64,000 bases of DNA from Rhipicephalus microplus. Lineage: Eukaryota; Arthropoda; Arachnida; Ixodida; Ixodidae. The notes beneath the pieces were generated by a model. That model had not been told where the DNA came from and did not search any database. It saw nothing but the letters and a program-made list of their open reading frames with translations. Location of the stretch: assembly GCF_043290135.1 (NCBI RefSeq), contig NC_134705.1, positions 41,719,771-41,783,770 of the forward strand, read 5' to 3'. The position numbers were made by a program, and so were the translations under genes. Below are positions 13,601 to 27,074 of the stretch, piece by piece. Each line of letters begins with the position of its first letter. Positions within the stretch are counted from its first letter, which is position 1.

Positions 13601-14410
13601 GGCAAACGGGAGGACGATGGTTCGGTGTTGCACCCTAGCTATAGTTGGTTGGAACAGGAGCGTCGAGTTAGTGGCAGCAGGGGAAAACACAGGCACTAGG
13701 ACGGCGGACAACGGCGCGATGCGGACGTCAGCTGCGGCAAACACTTTCGAGGGACTGTGGTGGTCGATATCAAGGCACGGATTCGTCAACGTGAGTTCAG
13801 CACGAGCGCAGTCGACGAGGGCCTGATGGGTAGAAAGGAAATTCCATCCTAGTATGACGTCGTAAGATGAACGTGGGAGAACAACAAAGTTGACGGCGTA
13901 CCAAACATCTTGAATAAGAACGCGTGCTGTGCACTGAGCTGTCGGCGCGATGAAATGGGAGGTGGCTGTACGCAGAGCAAGATTCGTAAGCGGCGTTGTA
14001 ACTTTTCTCAAATCGCGACACAGTTTTTCACTAATTACAGAAACGACGGCGCCTGTGTCGACAAGTGCACGTACAGCAACACCTTCTACTAGCACATCAA
14101 TTTCGTTGGTCGGACAAAGAGGAGGTCTTAGAAAGTTCGACGACGACGCAGTTCTTGCCTCCGGAACTGCGGCTGTCAGTTTTCCTCTCGAGCGGGGCTC
14201 GTGCGCCGAAGCATCGGGGAGACCGATCGGCGACGGGGTGGTAATGACCGGCGAGAATCGACGGGGCGTCGTGGGGACAATGAGTCGGTGATAGAAGAAG
14301 ATGGTCGCTGGGGATTCTGGGCAGCCTGGTAATTTGCAGAATTCCCATGGTCTGGAGGCTGGAAGTTGCGACGGCGACAGTAGCGTGCTATATGTCCCAC
14401 GAAACCGCAT
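10643..14410 (-). CDS. Ty3/gypsy Pol polyprotein (protease, RT, RNase H, integrase)
   Basis: An open frame of 1255 codons. Domains: aspartic protease with DTGA at about residues 118-121; reverse transcriptase at about 385-560 with [17 protein letters not shown] and YLDD at 541-544; RNase H with IHTDAS, EKECLAI and TDHHAL; an integrase zinc finger; an integrase core with the DDE residues in GIDIYG, LSDRGR and MTERFN; and a C-terminal GPY-type segment (YHGPYRV). It overlaps the end of gag by 235 bp in the -1 frame, so it is probably made as a Gag-Pol fusion by -1 frameshifting. The first Met lies upstream of the likely frameshift point and need not be a real start. All catalytic residues that I can check are present. 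It is full length for the family. Confidence 0.95.
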   Translation of the reverse strand: MRFRGTYSTLLSPSQLPASRPWEFCKLPGCPESPATIFFYHRLIVPTTPRRFSPVITTPSPIGLPDASAHEPRSRGKLTAAVPEARTASSSNFLRPPLCPTNEIDVLVEGVAVRALVDTGAVVSVISEKLCRDLRKVTTPLTNLALRTATSHFIAPTAQCTARVLIQDVWYAVNFVVLPRSSYDVILGWNFLSTHQALVDCARAELTLTNPCLDIDHHSPSKVFAAADVRIAPLSAVLVPVFSPAATNSTLLFQPTIARVQHRTIVLPFAVINFSNGSAVLYACNVSACPYILLRGECLGSLETLNCIFEDPIYPDKPFLPTCAITPATDANEPMDVFRKSIDCNLTPGQQKQLIKLLQRFRASFDHNQPSLGRASSVVHRIDTGQETPLRQRPYRVSTTERRAINEQVDDMLTRGIIEPSSSPWASPVVLVKKKDGSIRFCVDYRRLNRITRKDVYPLPRIDDALDCLQGAEFFSSLDLRSGYWQVPMAEADREKTAFITPDGLYEFTVMPFGLCNAPATFERMMDSILRGLKWNVCLCYLDDIVVFSADFATHLTRLEKVLACISAAGLQLNLKKCNFAARKLTILGHVVSKDGILPDPAKLTAVSAFPKPTTMKELRSFIGLCSYFRRFVRNFATIIAPLTKLLAGSRDLSAWSATCDDSFNELRRLLTSPPILRHYDPSAPTEIHTDASGVGLGAILAQKKDGFQEYVVAYASRTLSKAESNYSVTEKECLAIIWAIEKFRPYVYGRPFDVVTDHHALCWLSSLKDPSGRLARWALRLQEYNIRVVYRSGRKHSDADALSRSPLPPDPDCCESLTCDATAVTIADMSSEQRKDPWVASILDILAGRTASPPFRTLRRQVEHFATRDDVLYRRNYAPGGRQWLLVIPRHLRSEICSTFHDDPQCGHAGFLKTYSRIRLRYYWRGMYRFIRQYVRACSTCQRRKTPPCHASGTLLPLPCPFRPFDRVGIDIYGPLPNTADGNRWIIVAVDHLTRYAETSSLPSSTAKDVATFVLHNIVLRHGAPRELLSDRGRVFLSDVITALLRECHVVHRTTSAYHPQTNGMTERFNRTLGDMLSMYISSDHSNWDRVLPFITFAYNTAIQSTTGFSPFFLLYGREPSCTMDTILSYKPDSSESTTLSQAATYAEECRQLAKSFTTQDQGRQKHHHDASNNTTSYDPGSLVWLHVPSATPGLSTKLVPKYHGPYRVLQKTSPVNYLIEPLKPSSDQRRRGQDIVHVSRLKPCYDPPVFTCP

Positions 14411-15387
14411 GCGAAACAGATGGGTCGATTATCCGAGGTGCGCCATGGGTTAACGACAGAAGGTGCAGGGGGCGAAACGGGATGGGGTGCCGTGTATGTA
14501 GGCAGCGTCGTAGGGTAGGAGGACCCGGTGCCCCGGTATGCGCCAGAGACAGGTGGGGCTGGGGGTCTAGCAACGACGGCAGCGTAGGTCAGCGGCGTAG
14601 GGACAGGTGGCGATGGAGGCAGTGCTTGCGTGACCTGTGTCTCAATGACCTGGCGTAGACGTGGGTCTAACGAGGTCACTGGCGCGGATGCTTCAGCCAC
14701 AAGAGAAAGCTGACGCGCAACTTCCTCACGAATGAATTGTTTGATTTGGGGCAGTAAGACGGTGTGATCAGCAGCGACGTCGTGTACGAGGGCGGAAACT
14801 TCAGCCGTATCTTCTGCGGCCCTGCGCGTCGAGACACGCTGCTTACGCAACTCGTCGTACTCCTGACAGAGCTGGACAACATCGGTGACGGTCTGTGGAT
14901 TCCTGGCGACGAGCATCTGGAAGGTGTCGTCGTCAACTCCTTTGATGATGTGCTTGATTTTGTCGCGTTCGGTTAGAGATTCATCGACGCGCTTGCAAAG
15001 GGACAAGACATCTTCAATGTAACTCGTAAAGGTCTCGTCCCTGCGCTGGACTCGACTACGGAGACGCTGTTCCGCGCGAAGCCGGCGCACGGCGGGACGG
15101 CCGAAGACCGCGGAGATGGTGGTCTTGAAGGCGGACCAGTTGGTAATTTCGCCTTCGTGGTTCTTGAACCAGAGGCTGGCCACATCATCGAGGTAAAAGC
15201 GCACGTTTGTGAGCTGGTCGCAGGCGTTCCACTTGTTGGAAGCGCTTACGATTTCGTACTCGACGAGCCAGTCCTCGACGTCTTGTTCATCGTTGCCGCG
15301 AAAAATTGGTGGGTCGCGTTGCCGAGGCGCGCCAGTACAGTAGACTGTCGTTGGTAAGGCAGCTTGAGAAGGGCCAGGAGCAGTCAT
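14176..15387 (-). CDS. Ty3/gypsy Gag
   Basis: An open frame of 403 codons starting at 15387, about 70 bases inside the 5' LTR. Residues about 25-190 form a retrotransposon capsid region: [16 protein letters not shown] near the start, then a WFKNHEG segment and an [16 protein letters not shown] segment that are typical of Ty3/gypsy Gag. A Pro/Ser-rich linker follows, then one zinc knuckle of the form [14 protein letters not shown] and a basic Arg/Ser-rich tail. The stop at 14176-14178 is immediately preceded by GAGGAAAAC. A -1 slip on that run leads into the pol frame. The protein would form the cytoplasmic capsid that packages element RNA. Confidence 0.94.
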   Translation of the reverse strand: MTAPGPSQAALPTTVYCTGAPRQRDPPIFRGNDEQDVEDWLVEYEIVSASNKWNACDQLTNVRFYLDDVASLWFKNHEGEITNWSAFKTTISAVFGRPAVRRLRAEQRLRSRVQRRDETFTSYIEDVLSLCKRVDESLTERDKIKHIIKGVDDDTFQMLVARNPQTVTDVVQLCQEYDELRKQRVSTRRAAEDTAEVSALVHDVAADHTVLLPQIKQFIREEVARQLSLVAEASAPVTSLDPRLRQVIETQVTQALPPSPPVPTPLTYAAVVARPPAPPVSGAYRGTGSSYPTTLPTYTAPHPVSPPAPSVVNPWRTSDNRPICFACGFVGHIARYCRRRNFQPPDHGNSANYQAAQNPQRPSSSITDSLSPRRPVDSRRSLPPRRRSVSPMLRRTSPAREEN

Positions 15388-15433
15388 GGTGAACGGTGAG
15401 GGTAGCGTCCGATTGCGAAGTTCCAGGTTGATG

Positions 15434-15454
15434 GGAACCCCGGCTCCTCCACCA
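15434..15454 (-). other. Primer-binding site
   Basis: The plus strand here ends in CCCCGGCTCCTCCACCA, which looks like the 3' end of a tRNA including CCA. The element RNA (minus strand) would therefore pair over about 21 bases. The cognate tRNA is not identified. Confidence 0.8.
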
Positions 15455-15455
15455 C

Positions 15456-15632
15456 TTAAAATAGAGGTGTTGTACGTCGAGAAGGGTTCAGACGTAGCTT
15501 GGCCAAATGTCCTTTATCAGGCAGGTCTGGCTAATGGCGAGCGGCGTGCGCGAGCTACTACTGCAGCCACCGATCATCATCGTCTTCTTCGTTGCCAGCA
15601 AAGCGTCCGTTACTCAGATTCATTAATTCATT

Positions 15633-15635
<3 letters not shown>
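15456..15635 (-). repeat. 5' LTR (short, ~180 bp)
   Basis: Partner of 10427-10606. It ends in (TA)n on the outside and abuts the primer-binding site on the inside. Confidence 0.92.

Positions 15636-15728
<93 letters not shown>
15636..15728. repeat. (TA)n microsatellite
   Basis: About 46 TA units. It is the right-hand part of the tract that the preceding LTR element split. Confidence 0.97.
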
Positions 15729-15731
<3 letters not shown>

Positions 15732-17720
15732 TTTATGCCGTTGAGATTACGTTAGGGATGCTTCTTCAAATATTTCGCAAAAATGCGGACACCAGGGCAT
15801 CGTAGAAAGGCATGCCGCTTTGCCTACGCATTCGTTAATGCCGGATAACACACTATTGAATTTATGGATCAAGAAAGATTCTCGAATTTAGCGATCATGG
15901 TGTGATTTGGAGCCTGATTCTAATACCATCACCATAATTTTGTGAAATGAATGACCTGGTAGATGAAAATGCTTCAAAAGACACTATGATACTTTCGGCG
16001 CCTGGTCGTTTTTACATGCTGCCGAAGGTCCATAAGGAGGGAAATCCTGGCAGACCCATTATATCAGTCGCGGGAATGTTAACGGAACCCATTTGCAGTT
16101 ATATTGACTCTTTAATCAAAAACATACCTCCAACACATGAGAGTTTGCGGGACACAAACGATTTTCTTCTGGAAATATTGGACGTGAGAATTCCAGAAGT
16201 TGCATTCCTCGTAACATTGGATGTTAATTCACTCTACACAAATATCCCACATGACGATGATGTAAGGGCGCTTGTTAAATCGTATGGCACCGACAACCCT
16301 ATCGCATATCCAAGCAAAAAAGTAATTGAAATCCTAACGAGACTTGTACTCGAATTGAACAGCTTTGAATTTAACAATGGGTACTACCTCCAAATCAACG
16401 ACACGGCAATGGGTACAAGAATGGCCCTAAACTACGCTAACATATTCATGCACTATATAGAGTCCGATTTTCTTTCCTCTTGTGATATCAAACCTTTAAT
16501 CTATAAAAGGTACCTAGAGATTTATTTATGATTTGGACACATTCGGAAAACGAGCTGCTCGAATTCGTACAGACATTTAACCATGTACACCCCAGCATTT
16601 ATTTTACACACTCCTGCTCCAACACTGAATTAAGTTCCCTAGATGTACTTATTCGAATGGACGATGGTGCGTTGGTAACTAGCGTATGCAGAAATCCTAT
16701 GGACAGGCAACAATACCTGCACTTCAAAAGCTGCCACCCGCGACACTGCAAGACCAGCATTCCCTATTCCCAAGCACTCAGATTCCGACGAATCTGCTCC
16801 CACATGAAGGACTTCCACAAAAAAGCACGCATATGCGCGAAGTACTCCTTCATCAAGAATATCCGCCAGCTATCATTGATGACGCCATCAAAAAAGCTGG
16901 AAATCTGGACCACCAGACTCTTCTACACCACCAAAAAGATGCCGACCAGCACCGTAACAAAAATTTGCTATTAACTTTCATGAGAAACCCACCTAACATT
17001 AACAAGGCCCTAAGAAAATACGTTAACATATTGGAACAGAGCGTGCGACTATCCAAAATTTTCACTTCTCCTCCTTGTGTAGTATACAGGTGGCCGAAAA
17101 TTATAAGGGATCATTTGATAAATTCAAAAATAGGCATGAAACCTCAAAATGGGTGTCGCCTTTGCGGATAAAGCAGATGCAAAGTTTGCAAACACATGCA
17201 GACAACGACAGTGGCGGAAAGCACCCACTCGTATTTTAAGCACAGGATGAGAGGTACACTGGACTGTGACTCAGATAACGTCATATACGTTCTAGAATGT
17301 GGGGTATATGTAATATGCAATACGTGGGCCAGACAGACACACTGTTTAGAATTAGATTCAACAACCATCGGGCACATGTACCTTCCCTGCCTGACCTTCC
17401 ACTTTCAAAACACAGTACATTAAAAGGCTACAGCTTTGATGGCATCACTATTGGAAAGCAATTTTCGAACAATCATAGAGCGGGAACAACGGGAACCTTA
17501 CTTTATCTACAAATTCAGCACGATAAAAAACAGAATAATTGAACACCCAGGCACTCTATCAGCATTACGATCACTAAAAGACGCAAAAGCCTTTCTTAAT
17601 CGGTACTCTGTTCCTATCTTCCCATTACAACAACAATATTACCCCCTAAGAAAGGTTTTAGCGTATACATCTGACAACAGCGAAATTGTCACTTCAACCA
17701 GAACCGGAACGCCCAGATAA
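15729..17720 (+). pseudogene. Penelope-like element: RT plus GIY-YIG endonuclease, broken
   Basis: Three overlapping frames together cover a Penelope-type protein. Frame 1 (15947-16531) has the RT signature YMLPKVHKEGNPGRPIIS followed by TLDVNSLYTNIP. It ends at the catalytic box: the expected YLDD reads YLEIYL followed by a stop, so a small deletion has removed the Asp pair. Frame 2 starts at 16528 and carries the RT thumb. Later frames (16686-17171 and 17196-17720) carry the linker and a GIY-YIG nuclease core (VIYVLEC, then QYVGQT, then FRIRFNNHRA). Penelope-like elements encode exactly this RT plus GIY-YIG pair. At least three frameshifts make it non-functional. The N-terminus is missing or degraded before 15947. 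The element is bracketed by (TA)n tracts. Confidence 0.88.
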
Positions 17721-18601
<881 letters not shown>

Positions 18602-18767
18602 GGTGTCATTAGGTTGTATACGAGGGACCATTAATCAGCTGCCCACTCATAATAAGTTCACGTGCTACGTGACGCCAAACATGCGCATAGAAGAGTGTTT
18701 TCACGCGTCGCTTGGCTTATAGATGGCGCTGACTGTCACTCCTTTTTCTAAATTCACATATAAACCC

Positions 18768-18950
18768 AAAAAAGTGGATGGAGGGAAGGCCGCTGTGGTA
18801 GCTCAGTGGTTACAGCATCGAACGTGTTATTCGAAGGTCGTAGATTGGATTCCTGCTCACGGCTGGTTATTTTTTCATCCACTTTCTTCTTATGTACATT
18901 CCATTGGTTCTAATAACTTCCCCTGTACATTCCTTGGCATTACTGTCTGT
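18768..18950 (+). repeat. tRNA-derived SINE, copy 2
   Basis: Same family as copy 1, in the opposite orientation and head-to-head with it across 166 bp. The A box is at 18799-18809. The body ends ACTGTCTGTTA and passes straight into (TA)n. Copy 1 carries about 65 more bases of body before its (TA)n. Confidence 0.87.
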
Positions 18951-21191
<2,241 letters not shown>

Positions 21192-21254
21192 CCACTAAAG
21201 ATGGATGATGGATGAAAAACTTTTATTGGGGTCCTGAAGAATTCCACCCCCGTT

Positions 21255-24200
21255 TTATAAGGGTAGGATCGCGGGCCGCTCCCACGTTGGGACGGGAAGG
21301 CCCAGCCTCACCGCCGCATCGTGGGCCTTCTGGACAGCCTTGAGTTGTTGTATGAGAACCGGTCTCGTGAGCATTAAATGAAAGGAGTTCTCAGAAAATT
21401 CTTCATTTTTTCTTTGTAAAGAAGGGCACCTCCAGAGCATGTGGTTAAAATCACTGCGATTCTGGCAGTCTGGACAAAGTTCTGAAATATCGGAGTAATG
21501 GCTATAGGTTACGGGGCTAGGGTATGTTCCCGTCTGAAGCATGCGAAGAGAGATTGCCTGTGTCCTGGACAACTTTTCGTGTGGCAATGGAAATGGCCTA
21601 CGGCCTAATTGATAATGCTTCGTGATCTCGTTGAAGGTAGTCAAAATGTCCCTAAAATGAAGGCTGGTGGCTGACTCCTCTGTCTGAGAAGCACAAGTCC
21701 CGGCGCGGTAAGTGAAGCCTCGCGCCTTGGAGTGGGATAGCTCGTTGACATTGGGAAGGCCTCCAACCCTCAAGCCAAGGTAAGCAGGGAACCAAATAAT
21801 TGTGTGGTGGGTGAGTTCCTTGTGAGCGAGAATGCTCAAAACTTCCTTGCAAACGGAACCAGAAGCGAAGGCCCTAGCAGCGTAATTAGAGTCCGTATAA
21901 ATATCAGTCCTTTGTGGATCAAGGAGTGCTAGTGCAATGGCCATCTGTTCTGCTTTGTAAGAAGAAGGGGTTCGAACCGACGCCGAGGATAAAATCTGAC
22001 CCTTAGTATCTACGGATACTACCACAAAGCGAGCGGAAACGCCATACTGGGCGGCATCAACAAAGCATGAAACAGACGATTGTTTGTGAGCTTGAGCTAA
22101 AAGAGAGGAGGCTTGAGCGACAGGCCTGCCCGCGTTGTACTGTGGATGCATATTTCGTGGAAGGGGGCATACTTTGATGCGAGAGCGTATATAAACATCG
22201 AGTGGCGTATTTTGCACTTAGAGCGTCAGGGGGTTGACTCCAGTGTCAATCAGAATCTTTCTCCCCGTTGGTGTGATCGAAAGCCTGGCAACCTGGGCCG
22301 TTTGTTGAGCCTCGATAACTTCTTCAAGCTTGTTGTGGACTCAAAGTTTCAAGGGGTTCTCAGTGCTTGTGCGCATAGGAATTCCAAGAACTTTCTTGAT
22401 GCTTTTCCTTGTGAGGATGTTCAATTTATTTCTTTCATGGAGTTGCCACCTGTGCATAGATGCGACATAGCTTATGTGGCTCATCAAGAATGCATGGAAT
22501 AGTCTGAGGAGGTTGTGCTCTCGAAGACCACCCCGACTGTTGGAAATGCGTGAGATTAGTCGGATGACCCCTTCCGCCTTAGAAGTCAGACGGTCGATCG
22601 TGCGGCCGTTCAGTCCATTAGCCTCGATAATCATGCCCAGAACGCGTATGAAGTCCACCCTTGGAATACGCTGCCCCGATGCCGTGTGCAGCCTAATGTC
22701 GATGTCAGCCAGTGGTTGCAAGTTTTTGTGTTTTGGTCCCCGTCTCGTGGGTCGATATAAGAGAAGTTCGGACTTTGCTGGCGAGAGCTTGAGGCCCATT
22801 TCATTTATGTAGACTTCAACACAGTCTACGGCCTCTTGAAGAGAGTTCTCCACAGAGCCCTCCGAGCCACCGGCACTCCATATGGTGATGTCGTCTGCGA
22901 AGATGGCGAACTTGATGCCCTCTTGGTTTGAGAGCTTTGCAGCAAGGCCGCACATTGCAATGTTAAAAAGCAGTGGGGAGACGACTGAGCCCGGAGGGGG
23001 GCAGAAGGAACCGAGATCGTAGGGCTCAGACTTGAGATCCCCAAGCTGTATAGTGGCTTTTCTATTCCTGAGGAACGAGCTGGTGAACTTGTGAAAGTTG
23101 GCTCCTAAGTTGAGAGAAGAGATGGAGGCAAGTATGTGGGAGTGCGAGACATTGTCAAAGGCCTTTTCAAGATGCATACCGAGAATAGCTCTAATGTCTT
23201 TTGTCTCCTGATCTATGATGTGATGCTTCAGCATTTTCATGACGTCGTGAGTAGATAGGTGTGGTCTAAAACCTACCATGTTGTACGGAAACAGGTTAGT
23301 CTTCTCTATGTGCTTTGATATTCGATCGTTGATGACATGCTCGGCGACCTTGCCTATACAGGACGTCAGTGAAATGGGTCATAAGTTGCTAAAACTGGGA
23401 CTCCGGCCAGGTTTAGGTATGAGAATAACCGACGCCCTTTTCCATTGCTCAGGGAAAGTCCCCGTCTCCCAAATACGATTGATTTTTTTGGTGAGCTAGG
23501 TGACAGAGTCATCGTCTAAATTGCGTAGTATCTTGTTTGTAATGCCATCCGTGCCCGGGCAGGAGTTCCCATTAAGATTGTTTAAGATGGTGCGGACCTC
23601 TTCTTCCTGGAAGGGCTTGTCCAACTCGAAGGCTGGTGATCCCGTGAATTGCGCGTAGCCAGAAGGAGGCCGTGTTGTGTCCAAAGGAAGGTGTCTCTGT
23701 GCCAGACACTTCGTTATTTCCGTGTCCGATTTAACCTTCCTTTCTTAGTGCAGTATTCGGTCTACCAAGCGCTCTGGTTGGATTTAGATTTGTTCTCCTG
23801 CAGCAGGTGTTTGAGGAGGTTCCATTTCCCCCAACTTTCATCTGACCATCCACCTTGTTGCAAATCTCGTCCCAATGCTGTTTTTCCAGCGTCTGACAGT
23901 AAGTTGTTATTTCTTGGTTAAAACTTGCGATGCGTTTTCGCAGTCTTCGATTCATACGGTGTGCTTTCCACCTGGCTAGGAGGCCGCTTTTAGCCTCAAG
24001 AAGATGAGCAAGCCTACTATGCATTTTATTGACCGGTAGATCAGTCTCTATCGTTTTGGTGGCCGACTTGACATCTTCGACCAGCTGAGACAGCCACTTG
24101 TCGAAATTCGGTGAGTCATTAGTCTCTTCTGCGCTCTTCGCTCTGATCTTACGGAAGAGGTCCCAATCTGTAAATTTGAAAGCTTTAGGGGGCTTTGCTT

Positions 24201-24866
24201 GAATTTGTAACGTCGTACTCAAAATACAATGGTCACTCCCCAAGTTTTCTCCTAGGTTTAACCATGATACCTCCCCCATGGTTGGGACAAAGGTGAGGTC
24301 TGGGGTAGTATCCCTAGAGCAAGAATTTCCAGCGCGGGTAGGAAACGTGGGGTCAGTGACCAAAGTAGGACGCAGATCCAATACCGCTTGCCAGAGCTCG
24401 GCTCCCTTGGCAGTGGTGCGAGGGTAGCCCCACGCTTGATGGGGTGCGTTGAAATCTCCCGCTATAACTATGGGTGCGTCCACTTTCCTAGCGATCGTAA
24501 CGGCTTTTGATAACAATGAGGTGAAGCGATGGTGCCTGCCTTTTGGAGAGCTATATATGTGGAGTATGAAAATGCTATTTTTAAGGTTGCTGCCAGGTAC
24601 AATTTCTAAAAGAGAGTGTTCAATCTTGCTATTGGCCATGTGCAAATTGTGCTCAATGTAAGTGTACTTCTTGGACACAAACGTGCAGATACCGCGGCCA
24701 TCTGGAGGTTTCGTGATGTGATGGGTGTAGCCTGGCAGGCTAATTGTTTCCGTAAGCGTCTCCTGTAGCGTAATAACATGTGGTCAAATTGGCTGGGATT
24801 TAATATACTGCTGGAGAGCTGCCTTCTTTGATTGGAAGCCCCAGCAGTTCTACTGCCAAATTACGA
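21255..24866 (-). pseudogene. LINE ORF2: endonuclease, RT and RNase H
   Basis: The frame opens at about 24866, where an NCWGFQSKK-type segment and LQET mark the start of an apurinic-type endonuclease. It continues through GDFNAPHQAWG and GSDHCIL at the endonuclease end (about 24678-23731). A frameshift near 23700 leads to the RT and RNase H frame (23684-21255). That frame has a SPLLFN segment, catalytic FADDI and, at the end, RNase H with FVDAA, YKAEQ and YTDSN. The usual Cys/His cluster follows (CPDCQNRSDFNHMLWRC). Nonsense codons occur near the endonuclease start, near 23496 and between 22341 and 22217. It would nick target DNA and copy the element RNA in the nucleus if intact. Confidence 0.88.
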
Positions 24867-24871
24867 AATTT

Positions 24872-26683
24872 TTAAAGTGTCCCGCCAATGTTGGGACCCT
24901 CAAAAGCTTTCTCCTGAGAGGCGCTACGGGTTGCCACCTTCTGCACGATCCTGACCTTAGGTATTACTTGGGCCGGAGTAGCCTCGGCTGATTGTAAAGC
25001 TTTAACTTGGTCAGCCTCGATCTTTGTGACTCTGCTGTCCAATACCGCAATCGACTCGACCACCGCCCTGAGAGCATTTGTGATATCATTCAAGGTTTCC
25101 TTGACCTCTGTTTTGAAATCTGTCCTCCTTATTGGCCGGTTGTGCTAGCGCTCTCCTTTTTGTTGGTTTTGCCCCTGGGTGGACGTCCATTGGTACCTCA
25201 TCGTGACTCGCATCCGATGTGGCCTCTGTACAGGAAACTGTGTTTGAAGGAGACGGAGACGAAACCTGCTGTGATTTCTTAAGTCTGCTATTTCAGCCCT
25301 GAGTTGCTTGACAATGGCCCTGAGGTTAGCATTTTTCCTTTGCATCTGTGCATATATATCTGAGTGTTGCTCTGGATTGGTACCCCCCTTTACCTGTGGT
25401 TGGGAGCCCTTGATCTTGGATGCCCAGGTCTGGTGCTGATTTCCTTGCTGCACACCGTTGTGGACGGTAGGCACCCGTGAGGTAGAACGGCCCTTGGATC
25501 TAGAATGTCCTCTGGATCTCGAACGGCCCCTTGCTCTGCCTCTGGAACGGGATCGCCCTCGCGGTGGTTGTAGCTGTTGGCTGACGTCACGCGGGCGCCA
25601 GCTGCTGCTCGGGCGCTCAGTCGTAGCGCGGCCGCCTGCAGCGGCTGGTAGCGATAGGAAGTCTCCTCCACTATCTGTGAAGTTCATGTCGTCGGCGTCT
25701 TGTTCCGCAAATTCCATCGCATATTGCATCCATCCCTCTCGTCTTCATCGACGGACTATGTAGGGCACTTGAAAACGATGCTTACACGTCTTGTCTGCCG
25801 TGAGATGTGGACCCTCACACAACTTGCATTCTGGAGTGCAGACGTGACCCTCCGAAGGAGATGACATACCACACCCTCTACAGATGGCCTCATCTGGATG
25901 GGGACAAACATCGGCTCGATGACCTAGCTTTTCACAGGCATAACAGACATCGGTCTGTCGACAATACAGGGTGCAGTGAACCAAACTATTTCCACATATG
26001 ACGTGATTTGGCACTTTTAGTCCGTCAAAGAGGACGATTACCGTGGTGGAATTCTTGATTCTTTGCACTTGGAGTGCAGTCGGGTTCCTTGGGTGTACAA
26101 TAAGTGAATAAAGTTGTTCTTGACCGATTTCCGCGTCAACACCTCTGATGATACCTTTGCAGGTGTCGTCGGGGGCAGCTCGGTAGGCACTAACATCAAA
26201 ACTGGCGGTGCCGAGAGTAATGGCGGTGATCTTGGAATACGCTCTGGCGTTCCTCTCAGCTGGAGTGCTTATAACTGCAATGTTCTGCATCATATTCGGG
26301 CATACCACGTCTTCCGTGACTTCTTCGTCACTGAGCGCTGCAGCCACTGCGAGTGCCTTTGCGAACTTAATTTGACTCACAGTTCTCATGTCCAGGCCAT
26401 TTCTAGGTCTCACAATGACTCGATGGTGATCTCTGGGAAGATAAGGAAGTCTAGAAGCAGCGATAAGACACTTCTTCACCACAGCCCGGGAGCGCTGAGG
26501 CGACCACGCGTCGCCGTGCATGGAGACGCTTGCTTGCGTCTCGGTCCTGGGGGTATGCGTCCCACGAAGATTACGTTTAGTGGTAGCCACAGACCATCCA
26601 GAATCTTGAAGATCATCGGGAGTGATATCCTCCCCATCGATAGAGACTTGCATAGACATTCCATGCGTAGAGTGCTGAAACAC
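24872..26683 (-). pseudogene. LINE ORF1, Gag-like with zinc knuckles
   Basis: All three open pieces (26683-25745, 25729-25145, 25093-24872) lie in the same frame. They are separated by a TGA at 25745-25747 and a TAG at 25145-25147, so this is one ORF of about 604 codons with two nonsense mutations. The middle carries three Cys/His clusters in a row: CYACEKLGHRADVC, CRGCGMSSPSEGHVC and CKLCEGPHLTADKTC. An Arg/Ser-repeat region and a predicted helical C-terminus follow. Such proteins bind element RNA in the LINE particle. It immediately precedes ORF2. Confidence 0.87.
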
Positions 26684-26951
26684 CCTTCCGAGAAGGGCCG
26701 GCGGCCGCTCCGCCGTAGCCTAAGCCTAGCGCGCTCAGCTGAGCAGATGGGCAAACAGAAGAGTCTCGAAAAAGGGTCAAAAAGCTCACCCACAGTGAAA
26801 TACTTGGTATCAATGTAGTCCGTGTGGTTTTATGCGTCGAATGGCACCAAAAGACGCTCACAAATGCACGAAAAACTGTCCAAAAACGTTTTCGAACGCG
26901 GAGCCGATGTTTTCGCATCCACACTAGACGGCGTCCTCCTGCCACTAAAGA

Positions 26952-27074
26952 AATAATAAAAATAATTGTATAAAGAAAGATTTAGCAAGCACCCGTAAAA
27001 AAAATACGCCAGCGTGGAATCGAACCTGGCACCTCCGAATCGTGAACTACGCACACTAACCACTGTACCACGCC
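26952..27074 (-). repeat. tRNA-derived SINE
   Basis: The head runs from 27074 downwards: GGCG, A box TGGTACAGTGG (27070-27060), and a perfect B box GGTTCGATTCC (27026-27016). The arms do not pair as a proper tRNA cloverleaf, and the transcript would continue into an AT-rich body, so it is a SINE and not a tRNA gene. Its tail meets the target duplication of the LINE at 21202-26941. Its head abuts the poly(A) end of the L1-like LINE. Confidence 0.75.

Larger units (their letters stand above)
21202..26941 (-). mobile_element. Full-length I-clade-type LINE with 10-bp target duplication
   Basis: A 5.7-kb non-LTR element with ORF1 and ORF2 on the minus strand. The 10-bp sequence CCACTAAAGA is present at both edges (21192-21201 and 26942-26951). 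The 3' end has an AATAAAA signal and a short CATC-repeat tail (about 21202-21216, seen as GATG on the plus strand). The element is complete end to end but carries several point stops and a frameshift. RNase H after the RT places it in the I group. Confidence 0.92.

Noticed and set aside
18789..18863. Possible tRNA gene in the SINE head
   Set aside because: The acceptor stem is only half paired, the B box is degenerate, and a second copy shares the same non-tRNA body.
27007..27074. Possible tRNA gene on the minus strand with good A and B boxes
   Set aside because: The acceptor, anticodon and T arms do not pair, and the sequence continues into a SINE body. It is annotated as a SINE.
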